A stretch of DNA of 64,000 nt from Halomarina litorea (GTDB taxonomy: Archaea; Halobacteriota; Halobacteria; Halobacteriales; Haloarculaceae), in assembly GCF_024227715.1 (NCBI RefSeq), contig NZ_CP100448.1, positions 930,001 through 994,000 on the forward strand, read 5' to 3'. The translations under genes and the position numbers were made by a program. The notes below the pieces were generated by a model that saw nothing but the letters and a program-made list of their open reading frames with translations, was not told where the DNA came from and made no database searches. Below, piece after piece: positions 7,584 through 15,992 of this stretch (position 1 is the stretch's first letter; every line of letters begins with the position of its first letter).

Positions 7584-8329
7584 GGGTTGCTGTCACGGGC
7601 GCGACCGGCCGGATGGGCCAGGCGGTCATCGGCGCCGCCCGGGAACGCGGTACCGAAACGCTCCCCGTCTCGCGGGCGAGCGAACGAATCGAGGGGTTCG
7701 ACGCCTCCCCCGCCTCGAACCTCGCGGCTGTCCTGACTAGCGAGTCGCCGGACGCGCTGGTGGACTTCACCGCGCCGGGGGCGAGCGTCGAGTACGCCGC
7801 CGCCTGCGCCGAGGCGGGCGTGCCACTGGTGACGGGCACCACCGGCTTCTCCGAGGAACAGGTCGAGGCCCTGCGCCGGGCGAGCGACGAGGTTCCGGTC
7901 CTGTACGCGCCGAACTTCTCGCGGGGCGTGAGCGTCCTCGATTCGCTCGTCCGCGAGGCCGCCGAGTCGCTGCCGGGGTACGACATCGAGTTGACCGAGA
8001 CGCACCACAACGGCAAGCGAGACGCGCCAAGCGGAACCGCCGAACGCCTCCTCGAAACCGTCGAGGAAGCGGGTGAGACGACCGGTCGGACCCACGGTCG
8101 GGAGGGCATCCAGCCCCGGGAGGACGGCGAAATCGGCGTCCACGTCCGTCGCGCGGGCGACGTGCGCGGCGAACACGAACTGCTGTTCGCGGGCAACGAC
8201 GAGGTGCTCACGCTCACCCACCGCGCCGAGTCGCGAGGGGTGTTCGCGGCGGGCGCACTCGACGCCGCGGAGTGGGTCGCGGGTCGTGACGCCGGCTGGT
8301 ACGACTTCGGGGAGGTGCTCGCCGCGTGA
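7580..8329 (+). CDS. dapB: 4-hydroxy-tetrahydrodipicolinate reductase
   Basis: NAD(P)H-dependent reduction of hydroxy-tetrahydrodipicolinate to tetrahydrodipicolinate. 249 residues. N-terminal nucleotide-binding motif VTGATGRMGQ (5-14); substrate-domain motif ETHHNGKRDAPSGTA with His142-His143 and Lys146, the expected catalytic group. It is coupled by 4-base overlaps to dapA upstream and dapD downstream. Confidence 0.96.
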   Translation: MRVAVTGATGRMGQAVIGAARERGTETLPVSRASERIEGFDASPASNLAAVLTSESPDALVDFTAPGASVEYAAACAEAGVPLVTGTTGFSEEQVEALRRASDEVPVLYAPNFSRGVSVLDSLVREAAESLPGYDIELTETHHNGKRDAPSGTAERLLETVEEAGETTGRTHGREGIQPREDGEIGVHVRRAGDVRGEHELLFAGNDEVLTLTHRAESRGVFAAGALDAAEWVAGRDAGWYDFGEVLAA

Positions 8330-9159
8330 GCGCCCTCGAATCCGACGTCGCCGACCTGTGGGCGCGCCGCGAGGACGGCCTCACGGCGGCCGACGCCGGC
8401 CTCGACGATTTGACGACGCTCGACGCCTTCCTCGAAGCGCTGGAGGCGGGCGAGGTGCGTGCCGCCGAGAAGCGCGGCGGCGAGTGGGAGGCAAACGAGT
8501 GGGTCAAGCGGGGCATCCTGCTGAACTTCGCGCTCCGGGAGACCCGCGCCCGGGAGTACGGCGACGTGACCTACCACGACGTGCTCCCCCTCCGAGACAC
8601 CGCGGACCTCGGCCGTCGCGGCACGCGAAACACGCCCGACGGCACCGTCATCCGTCGAGGGGCGTACGTCGGGAGCGACGCCATCCTCATGTCGCCCGCC
8701 TTCGTCAACGTGGGTGCGCACGTCGGCGACGGCACCCTCGTGGACTCCTGCGACACCGTCGGGTCGTGTGCGCAGATAGGGAGCGACGTGAAACTCGGGG
8801 CGAACACGCTCATCGGCGGCGTCCTCGAACCGGTCGAGAGCGCGCCCGTCGTCGTCGAGGACGGCGTCTCGCTCGGTGCCGGCTGCCGGGTCACGAGCGG
8901 GTTCGTCGTCGGCGAGGACTCCATCGTGGGCGAGAACACCCTGCTCACGCCCCGCATCCCCGTCTACGACCTCGTCGAGGAGGAGGTCGTCTACGGGCAC
9001 TTGCCAGCAGAACGCCGGGCGTTCATCCGCTACGTGGAGTCGAGCGTCGGCGACCACGACCTGTTCGACGGCGGGGCGTACAAGCCGGCCGTCGTCGCCA
9101 CGCACATCGAGGACGAGACCCTCGAAGCCACGGAACGGGAGGGGGCGCTCCGGGAATGA
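8326..9159 (+). CDS. dapD: Tetrahydrodipicolinate N-succinyltransferase
   Basis: Transfers succinyl from succinyl-CoA to tetrahydrodipicolinate, which places this operon on the succinylase branch of lysine synthesis. 277 residues. After an alpha-helical N-terminal domain comes a left-handed beta-helix of hexapeptide repeats (about 105-230), including the family core VRRGAYVG-like and VGSCAQIGSDVKLG segments and IGGVLEPVESAP. Bacterial enzymes usually read VDTWATVGSCAQIG; here it is VDSCDTVGSCAQIG, a small local difference. ATGA overlaps on both sides. Confidence 0.93.
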   Translation: MSALESDVADLWARREDGLTAADAGLDDLTTLDAFLEALEAGEVRAAEKRGGEWEANEWVKRGILLNFALRETRAREYGDVTYHDVLPLRDTADLGRRGTRNTPDGTVIRRGAYVGSDAILMSPAFVNVGAHVGDGTLVDSCDTVGSCAQIGSDVKLGANTLIGGVLEPVESAPVVVEDGVSLGAGCRVTSGFVVGEDSIVGENTLLTPRIPVYDLVEEEVVYGHLPAERRAFIRYVESSVGDHDLFDGGAYKPAVVATHIEDETLEATEREGALRE

Positions 9160-10385
9160 GCGGCGACGTACGGCGGCTAGACGAGTGGGACGCCCCCCGA
9201 CTGCGGGGGCTCGCCGACGAGTTCGACACACCGCTGTACGTCCTCGACCCCGACCGCGTCCGGAAGAACTGCGACCGTCTCCTCGGGGCGTTCCCCGCAT
9301 CGGACGTGCACTACGCGGTGAAGGCCAACACGACCCGGACCGTCCTCGAAACCGTCCGCGAGGCGGGCCTCGGAGCGGAGTGCGCCTCCGCCGGGGAAGT
9401 CCGGCGCGCCCTCGACGCGGGCTTCCCCGCGAGCGAGGTGCGCTACACGGCCGTCAACCCGCCGGGGCGTGACCTCGACGCCGTCGTCGAGTGGGCCGAC
9501 GAGCACCCGGAACTGACCGTCACCGTCGACTCTCGCGACACGCTCGAACGAATCGCAGACCGGGGCTACGAGGGCCGCCTCTGTGTCCGGGTCAACCCCG
9601 GCGTCGGCGCAGGCCACCACGCGAAGGTGACGACCGGCGACGCCCCGCAGTTCGGCGTGCCCTACGACCGCGCGCCGGGGCTCTGCGAGGCCGCACGCGA
9701 CGTGGGCGACCTCGTCGGCCTCCACGCCCACGCGGGCAGCGGCATCATGGGCGAGGACCTCTCGGCCCACGAGGAACTCGTCCGGCGGATGTCGGCGCTC
9801 GCGGGCGAGGTGGGCGAGGATGGGTCCCTCGAATTCGTCGCCGTCGGCGGCGGCTTCGGCGTCCCCTACCGGCCCGAGGAACCGCCGCTGGACCTCGACT
9901 CGGTGGCGGAGACGACCCGCGAGGCGTTCGACTGCGACGCCCGCCTCGCCGTCGAACCCGGGCGCTACGTCGTCGCGGACGCGGGCGTCCTCCTGACACG
10001 GGTGACGGCGACCACGGAGACGCCCGAGACCACCGTCGTCGGGGCCGATGCGGGCATGACCGACCTGATTCGCCCGGCGCTGTACGGCGCGTACCACCAC
10101 ATCGACTGCCTCGCGCCGGACGCCGCCGACCGCGAGGCCACGACCTGCCTCGTCGCGGGGCCGGTCTGCGAGACGGCGGACATCCTCGGGGAGGGCCGTT
10201 CTCTCCCCGAACCACGACGCGGTGACCTCCTCGCGGTGGGCAACGCGGGAGCGTACGGCTACGAGATGGCGAGCCAGTACAACTCCCGGCCGCGACCGGC
10301 CGTCGTCACCGTCGACGGCGGGACGGTCGCCCGCCGCGAGACGCTCGCAGACCTCACGCGACTCGAACCCAACTACCACACATGA
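9156..10385 (+). CDS. lysA: Diaminopimelate decarboxylase
   Basis: PLP-dependent decarboxylation of meso-diaminopimelate to lysine, the last step. 409 residues, fold-type III barrel followed by a beta-domain. The PLP lysine is Lys56 in HYAVKANTT; the glycine-rich phosphate loop reads AVGGGFGVPY, and the C-terminal segment GPVCETADIL carries the catalytic Cys-Glu of the partner subunit. It starts at ATG 9156 overlapping dapD. It lies before dapF and dapE, so operon order does not follow pathway order. Confidence 0.96.
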   Translation: MSGDVRRLDEWDAPRLRGLADEFDTPLYVLDPDRVRKNCDRLLGAFPASDVHYAVKANTTRTVLETVREAGLGAECASAGEVRRALDAGFPASEVRYTAVNPPGRDLDAVVEWADEHPELTVTVDSRDTLERIADRGYEGRLCVRVNPGVGAGHHAKVTTGDAPQFGVPYDRAPGLCEAARDVGDLVGLHAHAGSGIMGEDLSAHEELVRRMSALAGEVGEDGSLEFVAVGGGFGVPYRPEEPPLDLDSVAETTREAFDCDARLAVEPGRYVVADAGVLLTRVTATTETPETTVVGADAGMTDLIRPALYGAYHHIDCLAPDAADREATTCLVAGPVCETADILGEGRSLPEPRRGDLLAVGNAGAYGYEMASQYNSRPRPAVVTVDGGTVARRETLADLTRLEPNYHT

Positions 10386-11233
10386 TTCCTGTAGAGAAGT
10401 ACCACGGCACCGGCAACGACTTCATCGTCGTCGACGCGAACGCATCCGTCCCCGACCGACGGGGCTTCGCCGTCGAGCACTGCGACCGCGAGACGGGCGT
10501 CGAGTACGGCTCCTCGGAGCGGGTCGGCGCGGACGGCGTCCTCTTTCTCGCGCTCGAAGACGCCTTCGACCCGCCGCGGGTCGTCATGACGCTCGTCCAG
10601 CCCGACGGCTCGACCGCCGCGATGTGCGGCAACGGCGCGCGGGTGGCCGCCCAGTGGGCCGCCGAGCGCACCGGGAGCCACGAGGTGATGATAGACACTC
10701 CGGCAGGGACCCGCTACGCCGTCCTCGACGGCGACTCCGTGCAAGTCGAGATGGGGCCACCGACGTTCACCCCGAAGGCCGTCCCGCTCGCCCCCGACCG
10801 CGAGGGGTCGCTCCTGGAGGAGGACGTGGAGGGCCTGACGGTCTCGGCCGTGAACACGGGCGTCCCGCACGCCGTCGCGTTCGTCGACGACGTGGACGCG
10901 GTCGACCTCGAGTCGGTCGCGCCGCCGGTCCGCCACGCCGACGTCTTCCCCGAGGGCGCGAACGTCACCCTCGCCAGCCCCGACGGTGACGGCGGGTTCC
11001 GCCAGCGCACCTTCGAACGCGGCGTCGAGGGCGAGACGGACGCCTGCGGCACCGGTGCGGTCGCCGTCGTCGCCGTCGCCCGCGAACTGGGGAAGGTCGC
11101 CGCCGGGGACGCCGTCACCGTCACCCCGCCGGGCGGCGAGTTGACGGTCACGCTGGACGGCGGCGTTGCCTACCTCCGCGGCCCCGTCGCCCGCGAGTTC
11201 GAGGGCGAACTCCCCGTTCCGCACACCCGATGA
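10382..11233 (+). CDS. dapF: Diaminopimelate epimerase
   Basis: Cofactor-independent racemase that converts LL- to meso-diaminopimelate with two cysteines acting as acid and base. 283 residues, two pseudo-symmetric domains. Both catalytic cysteines are present: Cys82 in MCGNGAR and Cys222 in DACGTGAVA. The N-terminal KYHGTGNDFIVVD signature is complete. ATGA overlaps with lysA and dapE. Confidence 0.96.
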   Translation: MIPVEKYHGTGNDFIVVDANASVPDRRGFAVEHCDRETGVEYGSSERVGADGVLFLALEDAFDPPRVVMTLVQPDGSTAAMCGNGARVAAQWAAERTGSHEVMIDTPAGTRYAVLDGDSVQVEMGPPTFTPKAVPLAPDREGSLLEEDVEGLTVSAVNTGVPHAVAFVDDVDAVDLESVAPPVRHADVFPEGANVTLASPDGDGGFRQRTFERGVEGETDACGTGAVAVVAVARELGKVAAGDAVTVTPPGGELTVTLDGGVAYLRGPVAREFEGELPVPHTR

Positions 11234-12282
11234 GCTTCGACCCGCTCGCCTTCCACGAGCGGGCGGTCCGGACGCCCTCTCACGAGTCGGTCGACGGGAT
11301 GCGCGACCTGCTGGTCGGAACCCTCGACGAGAACGGCGCGGACCCGCGGGTCGACGGCGCCGGGAACGTCCTCGCCTCGACGGGCGAGGGCGACTTCCAC
11401 CTCGTGTTGAACACGCACCTCGACACCGTCCCGCCGCACGTCCCGTTCTCCCGTGACGGCGACACGGTCCGCGGTCGCGGGGCCTGCGACGCGAAGGGAC
11501 CGCTCGCGACTCTCGTGGACGCCTTTCTCGCCGCCGACCCCGACTACCGCCTCACGCTCGCCGTCACGCCCGACGAGGAGACCACCTCCGCCGGAGCCGA
11601 CGCCCTCTCTCTCGACGGCGACGCTTACATCGTCGGCGAACCCACCGGTCTCGACGTCTGTACCGCCGCACGGGGGCGCTTCGAGGGGGCCGTCACGATA
11701 CGGGGCGAGGCGGGCCACGCCGCCCACCCCGAGTCGGGCGTCAACGCCGTCGCGGGCGCGGAGGGGGTCCTCCGGGCGCTCCGCACCTTCGACGCCGAAC
11801 ACGGACCCGGCACGCACGACCAGTTGGGCGGGCCGACGCTCACCCCCACGGGTATCGCCGGCGGCGAGGCCATCAACCAGATTCCCGCCGCGTGTCGGGT
11901 CGACGTCGACCGCCGGAGCGTCCCGCCCGAGACGGCAGAGGGGTTCGAGACGGCGCTGAACGACCACCTCGCCGCCACCGCACCCGACGTGGACGCGACG
12001 TTCGCGCTCACCGAACGCGAGACGCCCTTCCTCGAAGCGTTCGCCACCGACCCGGACGACTCCCTCGTGGCTGCCTTCGAGGGGGCCGGCGCGGGCGACG
12101 TGCGTCCCTTCGGGGCGGCGACGGAGGCGTCGTACTTCGCGCCCGCTCCAACCGTGGTGTTCGGGCCGGGGGTGCTCTCGGACGAGGTAGGACCCGTCGC
12201 GCACGCCGAACGGGAGTACGTCTCGCGGGCAGAGGTCGAGGAGGCGGCGACGATACTGGGCGACGTGCTGGCGGCGTTCTGA
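11230..12282 (+). CDS. dapE: Succinyl-diaminopimelate desuccinylase (M20 family)
   Basis: Zinc-dependent hydrolysis of N-succinyl-LL-DAP. 350 residues, M20 metallopeptidase. Metal-binding landmarks are LNTHLDTVPPH (His, Asp region), GRGACDAKGPLA (bridging Asp) and TPDEETTSAGA (catalytic Glu pair), with the dimerisation lid domain between about 155 and 265. M20 enzymes vary in substrate, but position at the end of the dap operon with dapD present makes desuccinylation the clear role. The TGA stop lies within a hairpin shared with the convergent gene. Confidence 0.92.
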   Translation: MSFDPLAFHERAVRTPSHESVDGMRDLLVGTLDENGADPRVDGAGNVLASTGEGDFHLVLNTHLDTVPPHVPFSRDGDTVRGRGACDAKGPLATLVDAFLAADPDYRLTLAVTPDEETTSAGADALSLDGDAYIVGEPTGLDVCTAARGRFEGAVTIRGEAGHAAHPESGVNAVAGAEGVLRALRTFDAEHGPGTHDQLGGPTLTPTGIAGGEAINQIPAACRVDVDRRSVPPETAEGFETALNDHLAATAPDVDATFALTERETPFLEAFATDPDDSLVAAFEGAGAGDVRPFGAATEASYFAPAPTVVFGPGVLSDEVGPVAHAEREYVSRAEVEEAATILGDVLAAF

Positions 12283-12301
12283 AAGGTATCGAACCTTTCA
12301 G
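12279..12301. terminator. Bidirectional hairpin between convergent genes
   Basis: CTGAAAGGT and ACCTTTCAG are perfect 9-base arms around a 5-base loop (ATCGA). The left arm contains the dapE stop TGA and the right arm contains the stop of the zinc-ribbon gene on the other strand. It is suited to end or protect both transcripts; there is no long U-tract. Confidence 0.55.
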
Positions 12302-12510
12302 CCGAAGAAGATGTCCGCGAGGTCGCTCCCGCCCGACCCCACGTCGCGGTACAGTTCCGAGTAGCCGCAGTTCGTACAGGAGACCACCTTGAACTTGTTC
12401 GTCTGGATGTCGAACATCTTGCTCAGGCCGCTTCCCGTCGTCGAAATCTCGCCGACGTCGACCTCGCCGTGTCCGCACTTCGGACAGCCGCTGTCGCTGT
12501 TGGAGGGCAT
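12298..12510 (-). CDS. Small zinc-ribbon protein
   Basis: 70-residue protein with two CxxC knuckles, Cys9-Cys12 (CPKC) and Cys45-Cys48 (CTNC), separated by KFKVVSCTNCGYSELY. This matches the nucleic-acid-binding zinc-ribbon mini-protein family found across archaea and bacteria. Its partner is unknown. A strong AT-rich element (TAAATATTTT) lies 26-35 bases before the ATG. Confidence 0.8.
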   Translation of the reverse strand: MPSNSDSGCPKCGHGEVDVGEISTTGSGLSKMFDIQTNKFKVVSCTNCGYSELYRDVGSGGSDLADIFFG

Positions 12511-12535
12511 ACACTCGCGGTTCGTGACAGGTCGG

Positions 12536-12545
12536 TAAATATTTT
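12536..12545 (-). promoter_or_regulatory. TATA-like element of the zinc-ribbon gene
   Basis: AAAATATTTA on the reverse strand, 26-35 bases upstream of ATG 12510. It lies between the 3' end of the phosphoribosyltransferase gene and the zinc-ribbon gene, giving the latter its own leaderless promoter. Confidence 0.6.
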
Positions 12546-12552
12546 CAGGTGG

Positions 12553-13194
12553 TCACGGGGCGGCCGGGTCGACCCGTCCGCGGTCGAGGTACGCACGCGC
12601 CTCGTCGTCCGAGACCTGCGGGAACGAGTCGTAGAACCGGGCGACGGCCCCGAAGACGAACGGCGTCTCGACGCAGACCACGTCGTCGGCGACCTGTCGC
12701 AACAGCGCCACGGACTCCGGCGGGGCGACGGGGACGGCGACGACGACGCGTCTCGCGCCCGCCGCCTCGACGGCCCGGACGCAGGCGATGGTCGTCGCGC
12801 CCGTCGCGATACCGTCGTCGACGATCAGCACCGACTTCCCCGCGAGGTCGACGGGCTCTGGCTGGTACGCCTCGCGTTTCTCGCGGGCGACCGCGGTCTG
12901 TCGCTCGCGCTCTCGTTCGACGTACCCCTCGCCGACGCCGAGGCGGTCGAGGAGGTCGTCGTTCAGCCACGTCGCGCCGTCAGCCCCCACCGCGCCGATG
13001 GCGAGTTCGGGGTTGCCGGGCGCGCCGAGTTTCCGGGCGACGACCACGTCCAGCGGGCGGCCGAGGGCGTCCGCGACGACCCGTCCGACCGGGAGGCCGC
13101 CGCGCGGCACCGCCAGGACGACGTCGGCCGTCACCCCTCGCTCCCGGAGGGTCTCGGCGAGGCGCTCACCTGCGTCGGTGCGGTCTCTGAACAT
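12553..13194 (-). CDS. Type I phosphoribosyltransferase-domain protein
   Basis: 213 residues. The PRPP-binding loop VLIVDDGIATGAT is at 122-134, and the N-terminal VLAVPRGGLPVG and VVARKLGAPGNPELAIGAVG segments match the stand-alone PRTase group of COG1926 type. A short hood-like insert rich in Glu/Arg (YVERERERQTAVAREKREAY) lies before the PRPP loop. Its base or other acceptor is unknown. The purine genes nearby make a nucleotide-salvage role attractive but this is inference only. Confidence 0.82.
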   Translation of the reverse strand: MFRDRTDAGERLAETLRERGVTADVVLAVPRGGLPVGRVVADALGRPLDVVVARKLGAPGNPELAIGAVGADGATWLNDDLLDRLGVGEGYVERERERQTAVAREKREAYQPEPVDLAGKSVLIVDDGIATGATTIACVRAVEAAGARRVVVAVPVAPPESVALLRQVADDVVCVETPFVFGAVARFYDSFPQVSDDEARAYLDRGRVDPAAP

Positions 13195-13272
13195 CGCGTC
13201 TCACGGTGGTACTAGCACACCCCGGCGGATGAACCCGCCGCGCGAACCCCTGACAGTCCCGAACGCGTGTGT

Positions 13273-13300
13273 GTCCGACCAGTCGTGTTTATCGTCGGAC
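13273..13300 (+). promoter_or_regulatory. Inverted repeat around a TATA-like element
   Basis: GTCCGAC (13273-13279) and GTCGGAC (13294-13300) are perfect 7-base arms with GTTTATC between them. The placement over the probable promoter of the exported protein at 13332 suggests a repressor site, but no regulator is identified. Confidence 0.3.
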
Positions 13301-13331
13301 ATGCTGTACCCCCACGCGAACGAGGGGACTC

Positions 13332-14411
13332 ATGGACACCACACACTCCACGACCGGCGGGACTTCGCGGCGCGCGCTCCTACGGGGGTCGGCGGCCGCG
13401 TGCGGCCTCCTGCTGGGCGGTCGAACGCTCGTCGGCGTCGGCTCCGGTGCGACGGGACCGGTCACGGCGATGACACGCAACTGCTACGTCGGCACCGACC
13501 TCTTTCGCCTGTTCGAGTCCGGCCTCGACCTCGACCCGCGGCGGGTCTACGAGCGCTACGCGGAACTGTCCGCGAGCGCCGTCGAGACGCGTCTCGCCGC
13601 CATCGCCGCCGAGATACTGGCGAACGGACCCTCCGTCGTCGGCCTGCAGGAGGTCGCACTCGTCCGGACGCAGGAGCCGAGCGACCACGCGGGCGGCGAC
13701 CCGAACGCCTCGCGGGTCGACTACGACTTCCTCGCGTCGCTCGAAGCGCGACTCGGAGGGGAGTACCACGTCGCCGCGAGCGTCGTCACCGCAGACGAGG
13801 AGTTCCCGGCGGAGGGCGAGGGCCGCCGGCTCGACGTGCGCCTGACCGACCGCGACGTCCTCCTCGTCAGACGGGGAGTCGACGTGCGCGCCACGGACGC
13901 CCGCCGCTACCGCTATCGACTCTCCTTCCGTGCGGGCGACGGGACGCTCGTGACGGTCCACAGGGGGTACTGTCTGGCCCGCCTCCAGTCGGGGGGCCTG
14001 CGCTTCACCGCGGTGAACACGCACCTCGAAGCCGCCTCCGCGGTCGTGCGCTACCTGCAGGCGTACGAACTCCGGCGGGACCTCGGGTCCACCGGCGACC
14101 CGACGATTCTCCTCGGTGACTTCAACGCCCCGCCGGGCGACGCGACCTACGGCCTGCTGACCCGGTCGTATCGGGACGCGTGGGCCGACGCCGACAGCGG
14201 CACGCCCGGTCCGACCTGCTGTCAGGCGGCGGACCTCAGGAACGAGGAGTCGCTGTTGAGCAGACGCGTCGACGGCGTGTTCTACCGGGCGGGAGACGCG
14301 CGGGAGGCGGCCCGCGTCGGGTCGCGGACGAGCGACCGGGTCGCGGCGGGCGACGGGACCCGCGTCTGGCCATCGGACCACGCGGGCGTGGTCGCCACGC
14401 TCGGCCTCTGA
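13332..14411 (+). CDS. Tat-exported endonuclease/exonuclease/phosphatase-family protein
   Basis: 359 residues. Residues 12-35 form a twin-arginine signal (SRRALLRG then a hydrophobic stretch), so the protein is exported folded. The remainder matches the EEP/DNase I-like fold: QEVALVR (metal-binding Glu), FTAVNTHLEA (catalytic His region), LLGDFNAPPGD (GDFN motif) and WPSDHAGVV near the C-terminus (catalytic Asp-His). An extracellular phosphodiesterase, lipid phosphatase or nuclease is likely; the substrate cannot be read. Start ATG 13332 places the Arg pair at the correct distance. Confidence 0.85.
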   Translation: MDTTHSTTGGTSRRALLRGSAAACGLLLGGRTLVGVGSGATGPVTAMTRNCYVGTDLFRLFESGLDLDPRRVYERYAELSASAVETRLAAIAAEILANGPSVVGLQEVALVRTQEPSDHAGGDPNASRVDYDFLASLEARLGGEYHVAASVVTADEEFPAEGEGRRLDVRLTDRDVLLVRRGVDVRATDARRYRYRLSFRAGDGTLVTVHRGYCLARLQSGGLRFTAVNTHLEAASAVVRYLQAYELRRDLGSTGDPTILLGDFNAPPGDATYGLLTRSYRDAWADADSGTPGPTCCQAADLRNEESLLSRRVDGVFYRAGDAREAARVGSRTSDRVAAGDGTRVWPSDHAGVVATLGL

Positions 14412-14424
14412 ACGGGAGACCCGC

Positions 14425-15786
14425 TCAGCAGTCGTCGACCAGTTCGCTCGCCAACCCGATGTACCCCTCGGGGGTGAGCGCGTACAGTTCCTCGCGGACG
14501 GACTCGTCCACGTCGAGGTCCTCGAACATGTCGTGGAAGTCCTCGATGGTGACCTCCCGGCCCCGGGTGGCGGCCTTGACGGACTCGTAGGCGTCGGCGT
14601 AGCCCTCCCGACGGAGGATGGTCTGGACCGCCTCGCCGACGACCGCCGGGTTCGATTCGAGGTCCTCGCGCATCACGTGCTCGTTCGGGACGACCTTCTC
14701 CAGTCCGTTCGCGGCCTTCTCGTAGCCGATGAGACAGTGGGCGAGTGCACTCCCGACGTTGCGCTTGACGGTCGAATCCGAGAGGTCACGCTGGAGGCGA
14801 GAGGTGGTGACGTACTCGCCGAGGAACGCGAGGTCCGCGTTGGCCTTCGAGAGGTTCCCCTCACTGTTCTCGAAGTCGATGGGGTTGACCTTGTGGGGCA
14901 TCGTCGAACTGCCCGTCTCCCCCTCGGTCGTCTCCTGTCCGAGGTAGCGATTCGAGACGTAGAGCCAGACGTCGCGGTCCATGTCCACCAGTATCTGGTT
15001 GGCCCGCCGGAAGGCGTCGAACAGCGCCGAGAGGTCGTCACACGGGTTGACCTGCGTGGCGAGGGGGACGTGCTCGAACCCGAGCGACTCGACGAACTCG
15101 TGGGAGAAGGTCCGCCAGTCCACGTCCGGGTAGGCGGCGGCGTGGGCCGCGTACGTCCCGGAGGCGCCGGCGAGTTTCCCGGCGAGGTCGGTCGACTCGA
15201 TGTCCGCGAGCGCCCGGCCCAGACGGGCGGCGTAGACGGCCATTTCCTTGCCGAACGTCGTGGGGGTCGCTGGCTGGCCGTGCGTGCGCGCGAGCATCGG
15301 CAGATCCCGGTACTCGCGGGCCATCTCGCTCAGCGTGTCCCGCAGGTCGCGCAGCGAGGGCACCAGCACCTCCTCGACGGCGTCTGCGACGAGGAGTCGC
15401 TGGGCGAGGTTGTTCACGTCCTCGCTCGTGAGGCCGAAGTGAATCCACGGCGCGTACTGCGGGAACGAGTCGCGGATGAAGTACTCGACGGCCTTCACGT
15501 CGTGGTTCGTCGCGGCGAACTGTTCGGTGCCCTCCGTCTCGATGGTCTTGACGAGAGCGGCGTCGTCGAAGTCGAACTCCTCGTACAGTCGGCGGAGGGC
15601 CGCACGCTCGTCGTCTGCGAGTTCGAGGGGCGTCGCGTCGAGGTCCGCGAGGGCGACGAGGTACTCCACCTCCACGTGGACCCGGGCACGCATGAGGCCC
15701 GCCTCGCTGGCGTACGGGGCGATGGGGGCGGTGTAGTCCGAGTACCGCCCGTCCAGCGGCGATACGGCGTCGAGTGCGGTACGCAT
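14425..15786 (-). CDS. purB: Adenylosuccinate lyase
   Basis: Cleaves SAICAR to AICAR and adenylosuccinate to AMP. 453 residues, aspartase/fumarase superfamily. The signature loop GSSTMPHKVNPIDFEN carries the catalytic serine; ARTHGQPATPTTFGKE and the HFGLTSEDVNN segment hold the substrate-binding His and Ser/Thr residues. AICAR made here is the substrate of the AICAR transformylase encoded by the divergent gene, so the pair are functionally linked. A TATA-like CTTTTTCAG (reverse strand, about 15811-15819) lies about 27 bases upstream. Confidence 0.95.
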   Translation of the reverse strand: MRTALDAVSPLDGRYSDYTAPIAPYASEAGLMRARVHVEVEYLVALADLDATPLELADDERAALRRLYEEFDFDDAALVKTIETEGTEQFAATNHDVKAVEYFIRDSFPQYAPWIHFGLTSEDVNNLAQRLLVADAVEEVLVPSLRDLRDTLSEMAREYRDLPMLARTHGQPATPTTFGKEMAVYAARLGRALADIESTDLAGKLAGASGTYAAHAAAYPDVDWRTFSHEFVESLGFEHVPLATQVNPCDDLSALFDAFRRANQILVDMDRDVWLYVSNRYLGQETTEGETGSSTMPHKVNPIDFENSEGNLSKANADLAFLGEYVTTSRLQRDLSDSTVKRNVGSALAHCLIGYEKAANGLEKVVPNEHVMREDLESNPAVVGEAVQTILRREGYADAYESVKAATRGREVTIEDFHDMFEDLDVDESVREELYALTPEGYIGLASELVDDC

Positions 15787-15923
15787 ACTCCGTCGTGCGG
15801 AAGGAGACTGAAAAAGCGTATCGAACCCCATCGGCGTCGCGGTGACAGGACGAACACACGACCCCTCGAATATGCTCGAACGTGCATCGTCCCACGTCTA
15901 AGTGCTGTTTCGGGGCCGATTCG

Positions 15924-15939
15924 ATACACGTACGTGTAT
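15924..15939. promoter_or_regulatory. 16-base perfect palindrome in the purB / purNH intergenic region
   Basis: ATACACGTACGTGTAT is a perfect palindrome. It overlaps the TATA-like TATACTA (15937-15943) that would serve the purine fusion gene, about 50 bases before its ATG. Position and symmetry suggest a dimeric repressor site. The regulator is not identified. Confidence 0.5.
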
Positions 15940-15992
15940 ACTAGCTCCGTCGGGATCGAACCGCTTTTGCCTCGCTGGCGGGAGGGGTGCAC

